Assembly: GCA_018402485.1 (NCBI GenBank)
Contig: JAGYIY010000001.1
Coordinates: 1,272,001-1,336,000 of the forward strand
Source: Roseivirga sp.
GTDB taxonomy: Bacteria > Bacteroidota > Bacteroidia > Cytophagales > Cyclobacteriaceae
Direction of reading: 5' to 3'
Length of the DNA: 64,000 bases
Every line of letters starts with the position of its first letter. Position 1 is the first letter of the stretch. The position numbers were made by a program, and so were the translations under genes. This document shows, in pieces, positions 52,132 through 60,986 of the stretch. The notes beneath the pieces were generated by a model, which was not told the origin of the DNA, made no database searches, and saw nothing but the letters and a program-made list of their open reading frames with translations.

Positions 52132-53385
52132 ATGGTTCAACACGAAAGTTTTTATTTGGCCAATGGCTTAAAAGTTATTGTACACGAAGATCATAAGGCA
52201 CCTTTGGCTGTGGTCAATTTATTGTACAAAGTAGGGGCGAGGGATGAAGATCCAGAAAAAACAGGATTTGCCCATCTTTTCGAGCACCTAATGTTTGGAG
52301 GCTCTAAGCACATACCGGCCTACGATGAGCCTCTACAGCGTGTAGGTGGCGATAACAATGCCTTTACAAGTAATGACATTACCAATTACTACATCACCCT
52401 TCCTGCCAAAAACCTTGAAACGGCTTTTTGGTTGGAATCAGACCGAATGATGGGTTTATCTTTCGATCCTGAGGTATTGCGCATACAGCGCGATGTGGTG
52501 ATTGAAGAGTTTAAACAACGTTACCTCAACCAACCGTATGGCGATGTTTGGCTGAAACTTCGGCCCTTGTGCTATCAGGTGCATCCTTATCGTTGGCCAA
52601 CCATTGGTAAAGAAATAGCCCATGTGGAGCGTGCTACAATGGAGGATGTGAAAGCATTTTTTTACAAGTTTTACATACCCAATAATGCAACCTTGGTGGT
52701 TGCTGGAGATGTAACGGTCGAGGAGGTCAAAAGGCTTTCTGAAAAATGGTTTGGCCCAATACCTGCAGGTAAAACGGTACAAAGAAATTTACCTGAAGAA
52801 CCTGAGCAAAACGCCTACCGCATGGTAGAAACAGAAGCTGATGTTCCTCTTCATGGACTTTATCTGGCTTTTCAAATGCCTGAGCGTATGCATCCCGATT
52901 ATCATGCGGTAGATCTGCTGAGTGATGTATTGGGCAGAGGTAAGTCGAGCAGGCTTTATCAGTCTTTGGTTGAAGAGTCTCATGTTTTTAACAACTTGAG
53001 TGCGCATGTTTCTGGGGCAATCGACAAAGGGCTATTTGTCATAGAGGGATTGTTGGCTCCCGGTAAAACTGCTGAAATGGGAGAAAAGGCCGTTTGGGAT
53101 TTTTTAGAAGTTTTTAAAAAAGAGAGCCTTTCACCTCGCGAGGCGGAAAAAGTAAAAATTAAGGCAGAGTCTACGGTTACTTTTTCCAATTTAGAATTGC
53201 TCAACAAAGCCATGAATCTGGCTTATTTCGATATGCTAGGCAATGCTGATCAGGTGAATACAGAGCTGGATGCGATAAGAAAAGTAACGGCCAATGACAT
53301 CATGGATCAGGCAAATCTTATCTTGCAAAGGGAGAGAGCTTCAGTTTTAAGATATCATGCAAAAAAAATAAATCATGAAAATTAG
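52132..53385 (+). CDS. M16 family zinc peptidase (single-domain-pair form)
   Basis: A 417-residue metallopeptidase of the pitrilysin/insulinase type. The inverted zinc motif HxxEH is FAHLFEHLMFGGS (His48, Glu51, His52), with the third ligand expected in VVIEEFKQR near 125. The second half (about 180-417) is the structural M16 C-domain, with a SRLYQSLVEE-type stretch. At this size it probably dimerises with an inactive M16 partner, often encoded next door in Bacteroidota, but no second M16 gene is here. There is no signal peptide. It overlaps ispF by 11 nt. Confidence 0.9.
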   Translation: MVQHESFYLANGLKVIVHEDHKAPLAVVNLLYKVGARDEDPEKTGFAHLFEHLMFGGSKHIPAYDEPLQRVGGDNNAFTSNDITNYYITLPAKNLETAFWLESDRMMGLSFDPEVLRIQRDVVIEEFKQRYLNQPYGDVWLKLRPLCYQVHPYRWPTIGKEIAHVERATMEDVKAFFYKFYIPNNATLVVAGDVTVEEVKRLSEKWFGPIPAGKTVQRNLPEEPEQNAYRMVETEADVPLHGLYLAFQMPERMHPDYHAVDLLSDVLGRGKSSRLYQSLVEESHVFNNLSAHVSGAIDKGLFVIEGLLAPGKTAEMGEKAVWDFLEVFKKESLSPREAEKVKIKAESTVTFSNLELLNKAMNLAYFDMLGNADQVNTELDAIRKVTANDIMDQANLILQRERASVLRYHAKKINHEN

Positions 53386-53854
53386 AGTAGGATTTGGATA
53401 TGATGTTCATCAGCTGGCCGAAGGACAAGACTTTTGGCTGGGGGGTATAAAAATTGACCATACCCATGGGGCTGTGGGTCACTCTGATGCTGATGTGCTC
53501 ATCCATGTAATTTGTGATGCCCTACTCGGGGCAGCCAACATGCGCGACATTGGCTTTCATTTCTCTGATCAGGATTCAAAATACAAAGGGATAGATAGTA
53601 AGCTATTACTAAAGGAAGTGATGAAAATGATTCGCGCAGCAGGTTATGAACTAGGAAATATCGATGCTACCATTGCCCTGCAAATTCCAAAACTTTCGCC
53701 CCACATAGAAGCCATGAAAGTTTGTTTGGCAGAGGTAATGAAAATTTCCCAAGAAGACATTGCCATCAAGGCGACTACTACTGAGCATTTAGGGTTTGTA
53801 GGAAAAAAAGAAGGTATAGCTGCTTATGCAACGGTATTGATTCAAAAAGCGTAA
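53375..53854 (+). CDS. ispF: 2-C-methyl-D-erythritol 2,4-cyclodiphosphate synthase
   Basis: A 159-residue trimeric enzyme of the MEP isoprenoid pathway. The zinc ligands are in GFGYDVHQL (Asp, His) and the His of the GHSDADVLIHVICDALLGAA block; IGFHFSDQD follows, and IAIKATTTEHLGFVGKKEGIAAYA is the C-terminal nucleotide-binding region. Length is normal. Its start overlaps the end of the M16 peptidase gene, an arrangement of unrelated functions that implies translational coupling. Confidence 0.96.
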   Translation: MKIRVGFGYDVHQLAEGQDFWLGGIKIDHTHGAVGHSDADVLIHVICDALLGAANMRDIGFHFSDQDSKYKGIDSKLLLKEVMKMIRAAGYELGNIDATIALQIPKLSPHIEAMKVCLAEVMKISQEDIAIKATTTEHLGFVGKKEGIAAYATVLIQKA

Positions 53855-53857
53855 GAG

Positions 53858-54559
53858 ATGGCTCCGGATTTGAAAGTAATAACTACTTCTGACGGCTCTC
53901 ATTCTTTGTACCACCCACTACTGAAAGAAACCTACCACTCTACCCATGGTGCCATCACTGAATCTCAGCATGTTTTCATTCAAAAAGGACTGGCCTATCA
54001 AAAGTCTCTGGGTTTGGATGCCATTTCAGTGCTGGAGGTGGGCTTCGGAACAGGGCTAAATGCGCTGCTCACCCTCCATTTTGCCCATCAACATCCAGAG
54101 ATGAATATCATCTACCATAGCTTAGAACCCTTTCCATTACCCACAGAAATTGTAGATCAGCTAAACTATGCACAACGAATAGGTTTGAGTAGTAAGGACT
54201 TTAAGAACTTACATGAATGTGCTTGGGATGAACCCATTGATCTGAGGTTTAACTTTCATCTTTTAAAAATGAAAAGTAGATTAGAGCATTTAACCGCAGG
54301 TGAACGGTATGATTTGGTGTATTTCGATGCCTTTGCTCCAAGCAAGCAGAAAGAGATGTGGGATATTTCGATATTGAATAAGGTGTATGAAATGATGAAT
54401 CCTGGTGGTGTTTTTGTGACCTACTGCGCGCAAGGTCAATTGAAAAGAAGTTTGAAAGCCATAGGCCTTGAAATAGAATCTCTTAATGGACCTCCGGGCA
54501 AAAAAGAGATGACCAGAGCAGTGAAGTATATGAATGAGAAGAAAAGAACCGACGCTTAG
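53858..54559 (+). CDS. mnmD: tRNA (5-methylaminomethyl-2-thiouridine) methyltransferase MnmD
   Basis: A 233-residue SAM methyltransferase corresponding to the N-terminal half of MnmC, without the oxidase domain. The SAM site is VLEVGFGTGLNALLTL, YFDAFAPSKQKEMWD is the conserved active-site block, and NPGGVFVTYCAQGQLKRSLKAIGLEIESLNGPPGKKEM is the C-terminal signature. It completes mnm5s2U at the wobble position of certain tRNAs. It lies 3 nt after ispF. Confidence 0.92.
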   Translation: MAPDLKVITTSDGSHSLYHPLLKETYHSTHGAITESQHVFIQKGLAYQKSLGLDAISVLEVGFGTGLNALLTLHFAHQHPEMNIIYHSLEPFPLPTEIVDQLNYAQRIGLSSKDFKNLHECAWDEPIDLRFNFHLLKMKSRLEHLTAGERYDLVYFDAFAPSKQKEMWDISILNKVYEMMNPGGVFVTYCAQGQLKRSLKAIGLEIESLNGPPGKKEMTRAVKYMNEKKRTDA

Positions 54560-54632
54560 TTTTTTGTATTAAAACTTTCAATTTTAAAGAATCATCTTTA
54601 CTTTTCAATGTCATTTAAAAAAACACGAACGG

Positions 54633-55031
54633 ATGAAGATTGCTAGAATCATGTTTTTGCTTAGCCTAATCATTATGTTAGGCAGTTTAGGGTGCCAATC
54701 TACCCAACAAATGAAACAATTTTCAGTTAATGAAGATGGCTACTTGGCGTTTGGTCAAGGTGCCATGCATAAAGATGCTGTTCGACTTCGAGGAATGATC
54801 TTAAGTAAGGGAAAAAAGTTGGGCGACAGAATAATTTATGAGATGGAAGTTGATGAAGTTGTGCAGCTAGGTGCGACAGTTAGTTCCATAGTGCCTCGAC
54901 AAGGAGAAAAAGTTGAGCTGGTTACATTGAGTACCATCAAACTAAAAAGAAATTTAAAAATAATGATTGATGTTTATACTCCGCAGAGGAGAGGGGATGG
55001 ATTATTAAGCATTGACATGATAAATAATTAA
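54633..55031 (+). CDS. small lipoprotein, unknown function, paired with the T9SS cargo gene
   Basis: A 132-residue protein with lipobox GSLGC (Cys21). The mature part is basic with a beta-rich core (RIIYEMEVDEVVQLGATVSSIVPRQGEKVELVT) and a Lys-rich strand; it could be a compact OB- or barrel-like domain, but no family is recognised. It ends 4 nt before the 1238-residue secreted protein on the same strand, so they share a transcript. Confidence 0.65.
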   Translation: MKIARIMFLLSLIIMLGSLGCQSTQQMKQFSVNEDGYLAFGQGAMHKDAVRLRGMILSKGKKLGDRIIYEMEVDEVVQLGATVSSIVPRQGEKVELVTLSTIKLKRNLKIMIDVYTPQRRGDGLLSIDMINN

Positions 55032-55035
55032 TCAG

Positions 55036-58000
55036 ATGAAAAGAATTTTACAAGTTACCCTGCTTTTACTTATAGTATTTTCGGCAGTCCGCTGGGGTTT
55101 TCAACAGAAGGATGCTTCATATCAACAAAACATTTCTTTATCTTTTGAACAAGGTGTGAAAGACCTTTCACCCCTCGTGAATGATGATATTTTAAGCAGT
55201 ACCAATGAAAGAAAGCTTTCCGAAAAATTGGAGAATCCTGAAGAGCGTTTAGCATGGGAAACTAGCCAGCTAATCAATCCCGAAACGGGTAAGATTCCAT
55301 TGAATATTCGGGATAGGTCATTAAAATTCTTACGAGAAAAAATAAATGCGAATATTCAACAAATTCCGTTCGCTAAAATGGGAACATCTAATACTGAAGA
55401 AGTTGCATTTGTAAATTATGGTCCCTTTAACAAAGGTGGTCGCACACGCGCCCTGGCAATTGATGTCAACGATGAAGAGGTTATTTTGGCTGGCGGTATT
55501 TCTGGTGGTATGTGGAAATCAACTGATGCAGGAGCCTCCTGGGGACGTACAACCAGATTAGAAGACCACCCTGCAGTTTCTTTTGTCATTCAAGATGAAA
55601 GAGATGGAAAAACAAGCGAGTGGTATTACGCTACAGGAGAGTTTAGAGGAAATTCAGCGAGCTCATCTGGAGCCTTTTATCAAGGCAATGGAATTTACAA
55701 ATCTGCAGACAATGGTGATACTTGGTCATTGATCAATAGTACTGCTGTACCTGGTACAGCAGGAACTGATGTGATTGTAAATTCAGATGTATTCACAATC
55801 ATTCATAAATTAGCCATAGACTTTTCCGAGCCGAATGGCACAGAAATATATGCCGCAGGATTGAGTGAGATTATTAAGTCGACAGATGGCTTTGACACCT
55901 GGGCAATCGTATTGGGTGATGAAAATACGGGCTCAAACTATAGTGATGTGGCAGTAACTTCGGAAGGCGTCGTTTATGCTGTAATTTCGAATGCGAGCTT
56001 TAATGGGGCAAATGGTGTGGATGGTTTTTTTGTCTCGGAAGATGGTGAAAATTGGGCACAACTGGAAGAGCCAGAAAGCATGCCCACCACATTTAATCGC
56101 TTTGAAATTGGTATTGATCCTAATGATGAAACAAAAGTTTATTTTGTGAGCAATGATAAGTTATTTCTTTACAATGCTACTTCTGACACATGGACAGATT
56201 TAAGTGCAAACATTAGAGCAGTGAGTAGTGGTGGAGATGTTGGAGATGGTCATAACGATCAGGGTGGTTATGATTTGTATGTTTCCGTTCATCCAGACAG
56301 TTCGGAGGTAGTATTTTTAGGTGGAATAAATTTGACTAGATCCACAAACGGATTCAGTACTTCAACTAACGCAATGCAGGTTGGAGGTTATGCTAATGAT
56401 AATAATCCGAACTCTTTTCCTGTTTACCCCAGCCATCATCCAGATCAGCACTGGTATGCATTTTATAACTCTAACCCTAATCAAATGCTGACCTCTAATG
56501 ATGGAGGAGTTTTTAGAACAGAAAATAATATACTAAGTACAAATCAGGTAAGGCCTATTAGTTGGGAATCTTTAAATAATGGATACCTCACTACCCAGTT
56601 TTATCATGGCAACATACACCAATATGATTTAGCAGATGAGCAAGTAATCGGTGGAATGCAAGATAATAGTGTTTGGGTTAAATTTACAGAGGACCCTAAT
56701 GAGAATTGGGTTCAGGCAACCAGTGGAGATGGAGCCTACACGGCTTTCACTTATAATGCACTTTATGGCTCATCGCAGAACGGTAGAATTTTAAGATTCC
56801 CTTTGGTCGACAACGTCTATCAATCTGCTGCTAATATTACACCGACTACCAATAATGTTTTATTCATTAACCCTTTTATTTTCAATCCCGTACAACAGAA
56901 TCAGATTTTTTCTGCCAGTAGAAGTGAGGTTCTTTTTACCCACGATGCTCGTAGAAACCCTAGTGGAACGGAAGAATGGTTGAGCATTAAAGGGCCAGGG
57001 TTGAATAATATTTTTGTGAGTTCATTTGGTCTTTCACACCAACCAGAAGGTGTTTTGTATTTTGGTACGAGAGTCGGAAGAATATACAAGGTAGAAGATG
57101 TAAAAAATCTAGCAGATGAAGATGAGGCTGTTCGCCTAAACGATGAGTCTTTACCGATAGGGAATATCAATGATATTTCGGTCAATCCTCTGGATGCCGA
57201 CCATTTGATGATAGCTTTCTCCAATTATGAAATTCCAAGTATTTTTATGAGTGAAGATGGTGGGGATACCTGGACAGATGTATCAGGTAATTTAGAAGAA
57301 AATACAGACGGCACTGGTGCAGGACCATCCGTACGAGCTGTTCGTATTATGCCTGACGGGCTAGGTGGTTATTATTACTTTGCAGGTACTTCTGTAGGGT
57401 TGTTTATGACGCGCGCTTTAGATGGTGCTAACACAGTCTGGGAACAACAAGGAGCCTCACAAATTGGTAATGTAGTGGTTTCTTCGCTTCAGATAAGACC
57501 CATCGATGGCACAGTGCTAGCAACAACACATGGTAATGGGGTATTTAAAGGACAATATGAGGTAGCTATCGTTCCAAACATCAATTACACATATGCCGAT
57601 GATAGCTCCACGGTCACTCTTCGGGGAAACAGGAGTTTTGATGTAGATAACCCTCTTGGGTACCAATGGTACGTAGATGGTACCCCCATTGAAGGGGCCA
57701 ATGAATCAGAATTTGTGGCAGATAATGAAGGCGATTACCAACTACAAGTGTTTAATCAGAATGAACAATCTGGATTTTCAAATACGGTAACCCTAACCTT
57801 AGATGGTATTGCGCCAGAAATTACTTCCATTGTTCGTGCTAACCCTTTGGGCGAAGACCTTACGGCAACTACGGCTCAGTTTACTGTTACTTTTAACGAA
57901 CCCGTGATAAATGTTACCCCTGAATCATTTGCCACTTCAGGAACTGCTTCGGGTGTTCCGACAATAGTTGAAGAAACCACAACCGGCCTTGTTTTTGACG

Positions 58001-58752
58001 TTACAGTAAACGGAATTGGGGGCAGTGGTGAGCTCAGGTTGGTAGGTTCAACTTCTCCAACGATTACAGATTTAGCAGGCAACCTGTTTGAAGGTATAAT
58101 ACAGTCCTCTGAAAGCTATAACGTAATTGATACAATTGAACCGACTGTGACAATTACAAGAAGAAATCCATCTGAGCAAACGACTAATGCCAATGAAGTG
58201 AGTTTTACGGTTGACTTCAGCGAAGGTGTAAATAATGTAGATCTACTCGATTTTGTGTTTAGTACAGGCTCGCCTCGTGCTGAATTCGATACACTCATCG
58301 CACTTACCGGAACTAAAACTTTTGAGCTACGAGTGAATGAAATTGCGGCAGATGGTCGTTTAAGCATTGGTTTTGCCCCTGGTCAAGACATCTCCGATTT
58401 AGCTGGTAATGCTTTTACAGGAGAAATAGTAAGTGTTGAAGACTTTCTAATCGATAATGTCATAGCCTCAATTATCGAAGAATCTGTTCTGCTTTCCAAT
58501 GAGATTGTTGTTGATGCTAATCCTTCAGCCGGTGTTTTCAATGTTTCTTTCCCTGTCGAATTTACCGGAAAGATAGAGCTGCAGATTGTTGATGCTTCAG
58601 GTCGTAGTGTACAGACCAGGCAAATAGAAGCCTATCAAACAGGTCAGCAAGTACCTATAGATTTGACAACACAGCAAGATGGTGTTTACGTGTTGCGCGC
58701 CATTAGTTCAAGAGAAAGGGCAACAGTTAAACTGTTAAAGCAACCTAAGTAG
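55036..58752 (+). CDS. large secreted BNR/sortilin-like repeat protein with type IX sorting domain
   Basis: A 1238-residue extracellular or surface protein. A signal peptide (1-20) is followed by a BNR/sortilin-like propeller region (about 120-850) with repeated Asp-box-like motifs such as GGMWKSTDAGASWG, GIYKSADNGDTWS, FVSEDGENWAQ and FMSEDGGDTWTD. Two bacterial Ig-like repeats come next (about 930-1130; TAQFTVTFNEPVINVTPESF and NEVSFTVDFSEGVNNVDLLDF). The end (about 1155-1238) is a type A T9SS sorting domain: NPSAGVFNVSF, KIELQIVDASGRSV, DGVYVLRAIS, and VKLLKQ. It should be secreted by type IX machinery. A glycan-binding or hydrolase-like role is possible. Confidence 0.88.
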   Translation: MKRILQVTLLLLIVFSAVRWGFQQKDASYQQNISLSFEQGVKDLSPLVNDDILSSTNERKLSEKLENPEERLAWETSQLINPETGKIPLNIRDRSLKFLREKINANIQQIPFAKMGTSNTEEVAFVNYGPFNKGGRTRALAIDVNDEEVILAGGISGGMWKSTDAGASWGRTTRLEDHPAVSFVIQDERDGKTSEWYYATGEFRGNSASSSGAFYQGNGIYKSADNGDTWSLINSTAVPGTAGTDVIVNSDVFTIIHKLAIDFSEPNGTEIYAAGLSEIIKSTDGFDTWAIVLGDENTGSNYSDVAVTSEGVVYAVISNASFNGANGVDGFFVSEDGENWAQLEEPESMPTTFNRFEIGIDPNDETKVYFVSNDKLFLYNATSDTWTDLSANIRAVSSGGDVGDGHNDQGGYDLYVSVHPDSSEVVFLGGINLTRSTNGFSTSTNAMQVGGYANDNNPNSFPVYPSHHPDQHWYAFYNSNPNQMLTSNDGGVFRTENNILSTNQVRPISWESLNNGYLTTQFYHGNIHQYDLADEQVIGGMQDNSVWVKFTEDPNENWVQATSGDGAYTAFTYNALYGSSQNGRILRFPLVDNVYQSAANITPTTNNVLFINPFIFNPVQQNQIFSASRSEVLFTHDARRNPSGTEEWLSIKGPGLNNIFVSSFGLSHQPEGVLYFGTRVGRIYKVEDVKNLADEDEAVRLNDESLPIGNINDISVNPLDADHLMIAFSNYEIPSIFMSEDGGDTWTDVSGNLEENTDGTGAGPSVRAVRIMPDGLGGYYYFAGTSVGLFMTRALDGANTVWEQQGASQIGNVVVSSLQIRPIDGTVLATTHGNGVFKGQYEVAIVPNINYTYADDSSTVTLRGNRSFDVDNPLGYQWYVDGTPIEGANESEFVADNEGDYQLQVFNQNEQSGFSNTVTLTLDGIAPEITSIVRANPLGEDLTATTAQFTVTFNEPVINVTPESFATSGTASGVPTIVEETTTGLVFDVTVNGIGGSGELRLVGSTSPTITDLAGNLFEGIIQSSESYNVIDTIEPTVTITRRNPSEQTTNANEVSFTVDFSEGVNNVDLLDFVFSTGSPRAEFDTLIALTGTKTFELRVNEIAADGRLSIGFAPGQDISDLAGNAFTGEIVSVEDFLIDNVIASIIEESVLLSNEIVVDANPSAGVFNVSFPVEFTGKIELQIVDASGRSVQTRQIEAYQTGQQVPIDLTTQQDGVYVLRAISSRERATVKLLKQPK

Positions 58753-59344
58753 TAGGCGATCTCGGGGAGTCGTCAAAAGCATATATGCCCAAGGGTGTAA
58801 TACATTGATTCAAAGGAATGTCATGAGTCTCTGTGTAAGGGATATGATCTAGGGGGGGGCTCAATGAGAGTCCTATTTTAAGGCAATCAGGACGTAATTG
58901 GCTTAAAAAACGATCATAAAGCCCTGCGCCATAACCGATGCGATTTCCTTTTCGGTCGAATGAAATTAAAGGAATGAATACCAAATCCATTATTGCGGCT
59001 GGAAATTCTTCAGTCTGCATAGGGAAAGGAATACCGCGTTTATCTCGATGAATATCTCTAAATGCGGAGATCAGATGGTGGCTAAGCCTTCTTTCTGCAT
59101 AATGCGTTTTAGAACTATAGACTTTTGTGTTATGTCGTGCCCAAAGTATAGGGAGCATTTGAAGTGTCGAAGCTTCTTTTTGCTCTTCCATGGCAAGGTA
59201 GGTATGAATGTGAATCGGGGAAGAATGCTGAGCTAAAAATGCCTTGGCAAATGATAGGATTTGTGCGTTTCGACTCTTGTATTCCCTATTGGAAAGACCA
59301 AGTCTTTTTTGAAGGTAAACTGAGCGGAGGGTACTTTTATTCAT
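58745..59344 (-). CDS. 5-formyltetrahydrofolate cyclo-ligase
   Basis: A 199-residue cytoplasmic enzyme (YgfA/MTHFS family) that converts 5-formyl-THF to 5,10-methenyl-THF with ATP. The motif SFDRKGNRIGYGAGLYDRFL is the hallmark nucleotide/substrate loop, and DLVFIPLI precedes it. It overlaps bshC by 8 nt at its start and its 3' end overlaps the convergent T9SS cargo gene by 8 nt. Confidence 0.9.
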   Translation of the reverse strand: MNKSTLRSVYLQKRLGLSNREYKSRNAQILSFAKAFLAQHSSPIHIHTYLAMEEQKEASTLQMLPILWARHNTKVYSSKTHYAERRLSHHLISAFRDIHRDKRGIPFPMQTEEFPAAIMDLVFIPLISFDRKGNRIGYGAGLYDRFLSQLRPDCLKIGLSLSPPLDHIPYTETHDIPLNQCITPLGIYAFDDSPRSPTT

Positions 59345-60923
59345 GGCACTTGAGCAAGTGAAAACGAAAATCGAAAGGGTCTAAAGCAGAAAAACATTGC
59401 GTTACAAATTGATCATTGTGGAGGTAGAAATTTAAAAAATTATCTTTTCGTTCTTGCGGTGTGCCATCGGGAAAAAGATGCTCATGAATGGCATAAATAC
59501 GATTCACCAAAATTTCTTGATTTTTCCTTTCCGCTTTGAGCATTTTGCGCTCTATTTTTTCGAAGGATTTTTCTGCTTTTCTCTGCTCTGCTTTCACCAA
59601 TTGCTCAAGTGTGGTATCAATGGCTTTGGCTTCTTGCTGGGCTTCTTCAAACAGCTTGGCTAAGGCTTTTAAGGGTTGTTCCAGGTCTAAGTTGAACTGC
59701 GATTGTGCTATGACTTTTGCTTTGACCACTTCATGCGTTGGCATAAATAATTCTTCCCAATCAAGCCCAATTTGCTCTACTTTCCGCAAGGTGTCAGGGT
59801 TCAAAATGGCAGCAAAATTGCGTGGCATTAATACAGGGAATGGCGTATTGTGCAGGTCAAAAACACTTTTTAATTGTAGCCAGTACACAAGCTCGGACGG
59901 CCCGCCAATGTAGGCTAGGTTCGGTAAAATTTGTTCTTGGTATAAAGGACGCAAAACCACATTGGGACTGAAGCGTTGTGGAAATATTTCTATTTCTTTT
60001 TCTAATTCTGTTTTTGACCATGTAATTTTTGTACCCAAGACAGCGTATTGATCCCCTTCTTTAACAATACGTTCTCGAAGTCCTTCTTTAAGATAGAAAA
60101 AATTAATACCTCTAGGTGTTACCGGAGTTTCATAACCCATTGCTTGCAAGGCTGTCAGGCTTTCGTTGACCAAAGACTCTGAGCGGTTATCAAAGATATC
60201 TGAATGCATTACCCCTTTGAATTGCTCTTTAAGTCGGGGGTGATCGGCATTTAAAACGATCAAACCTTTAGCACCAAACAAGGCATTGACATAGTGTAGG
60301 CAAGCATCAGCCAAGTTTTCTTGTTGGGTATAAGCCTCTTTAAAAAAATCAGGCATACCCATAATCTCTTTTAATATAGAGTCTAAACCATCTAAATGAA
60401 AATGTCCGACAGCTCCTTTTTGCTTCGTTTCCCATCTAAAAGTTTTTCCATTGAACCGAAAGTGATCTATTTCATCAAAATCATGATCTTCACTCGCCAT
60501 CCAATAAACAGGTACGAAGTGCTTTTTAGGATACTTTTCATTCATTACTTCACAAGCCTTAATGGTTGTGATGATCTTATAAATAAAATAAAGTGGGCCG
60601 GTAAAAATATTTAATTGATGTCCTGTGGTGATGGTAAAGGTGTTTTCCTTTTTCAGGCTTTCCAGATTATTTTTTACTACAGGGCTAGTTTTTACTTTTT
60701 GATAGGCTTCTGAGAGTACATCATAAAGTACTTGGCGCTTTTTGGCTGAGAAATTACTCTGTTCTGCATGATCATGAATGCGTTCCGGGGAGGGGAGGCC
60801 ATTGTGAAAATTTTCGAGTTCGCCTTTATTTTGGATGTAATCTAGGAAGGTTCGAGAGAAACTGTGGGTAGCGGCAAAAGGTATTTTGGCAAGCAAACAG
60901 TCAGATTCGGTAGTTGTATTCAT
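59337..60923 (-). CDS. bshC: bacillithiol biosynthesis cysteine-adding enzyme BshC
   Basis: A 528-residue enzyme that adds cysteine to glucosaminyl-malate in the last step of bacillithiol synthesis. Recognisable blocks are FTITTGHQLNIFTGPLYFIYKI, HFVPVYWMASEDHDFDEIDHFRF, RPLYQEQILPNLAYIGGPSELVYWLQLK, and a coiled-coil segment (about 420-485) used for dimerisation. Length is normal. It is 63 nt downstream of rimO and overlaps fau. It gives the pathway that ytxJ would use. Confidence 0.92.
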   Translation of the reverse strand: MNTTTESDCLLAKIPFAATHSFSRTFLDYIQNKGELENFHNGLPSPERIHDHAEQSNFSAKKRQVLYDVLSEAYQKVKTSPVVKNNLESLKKENTFTITTGHQLNIFTGPLYFIYKIITTIKACEVMNEKYPKKHFVPVYWMASEDHDFDEIDHFRFNGKTFRWETKQKGAVGHFHLDGLDSILKEIMGMPDFFKEAYTQQENLADACLHYVNALFGAKGLIVLNADHPRLKEQFKGVMHSDIFDNRSESLVNESLTALQAMGYETPVTPRGINFFYLKEGLRERIVKEGDQYAVLGTKITWSKTELEKEIEIFPQRFSPNVVLRPLYQEQILPNLAYIGGPSELVYWLQLKSVFDLHNTPFPVLMPRNFAAILNPDTLRKVEQIGLDWEELFMPTHEVVKAKVIAQSQFNLDLEQPLKALAKLFEEAQQEAKAIDTTLEQLVKAEQRKAEKSFEKIERKMLKAERKNQEILVNRIYAIHEHLFPDGTPQERKDNFLNFYLHNDQFVTQCFSALDPFDFRFHLLKCHE

Positions 60924-60986
60924 AGGTTACATCCATTTAAAACAGCTCGATCGGCTTTTTTATTTGTGAGCTAAACGCTTAAAGGT

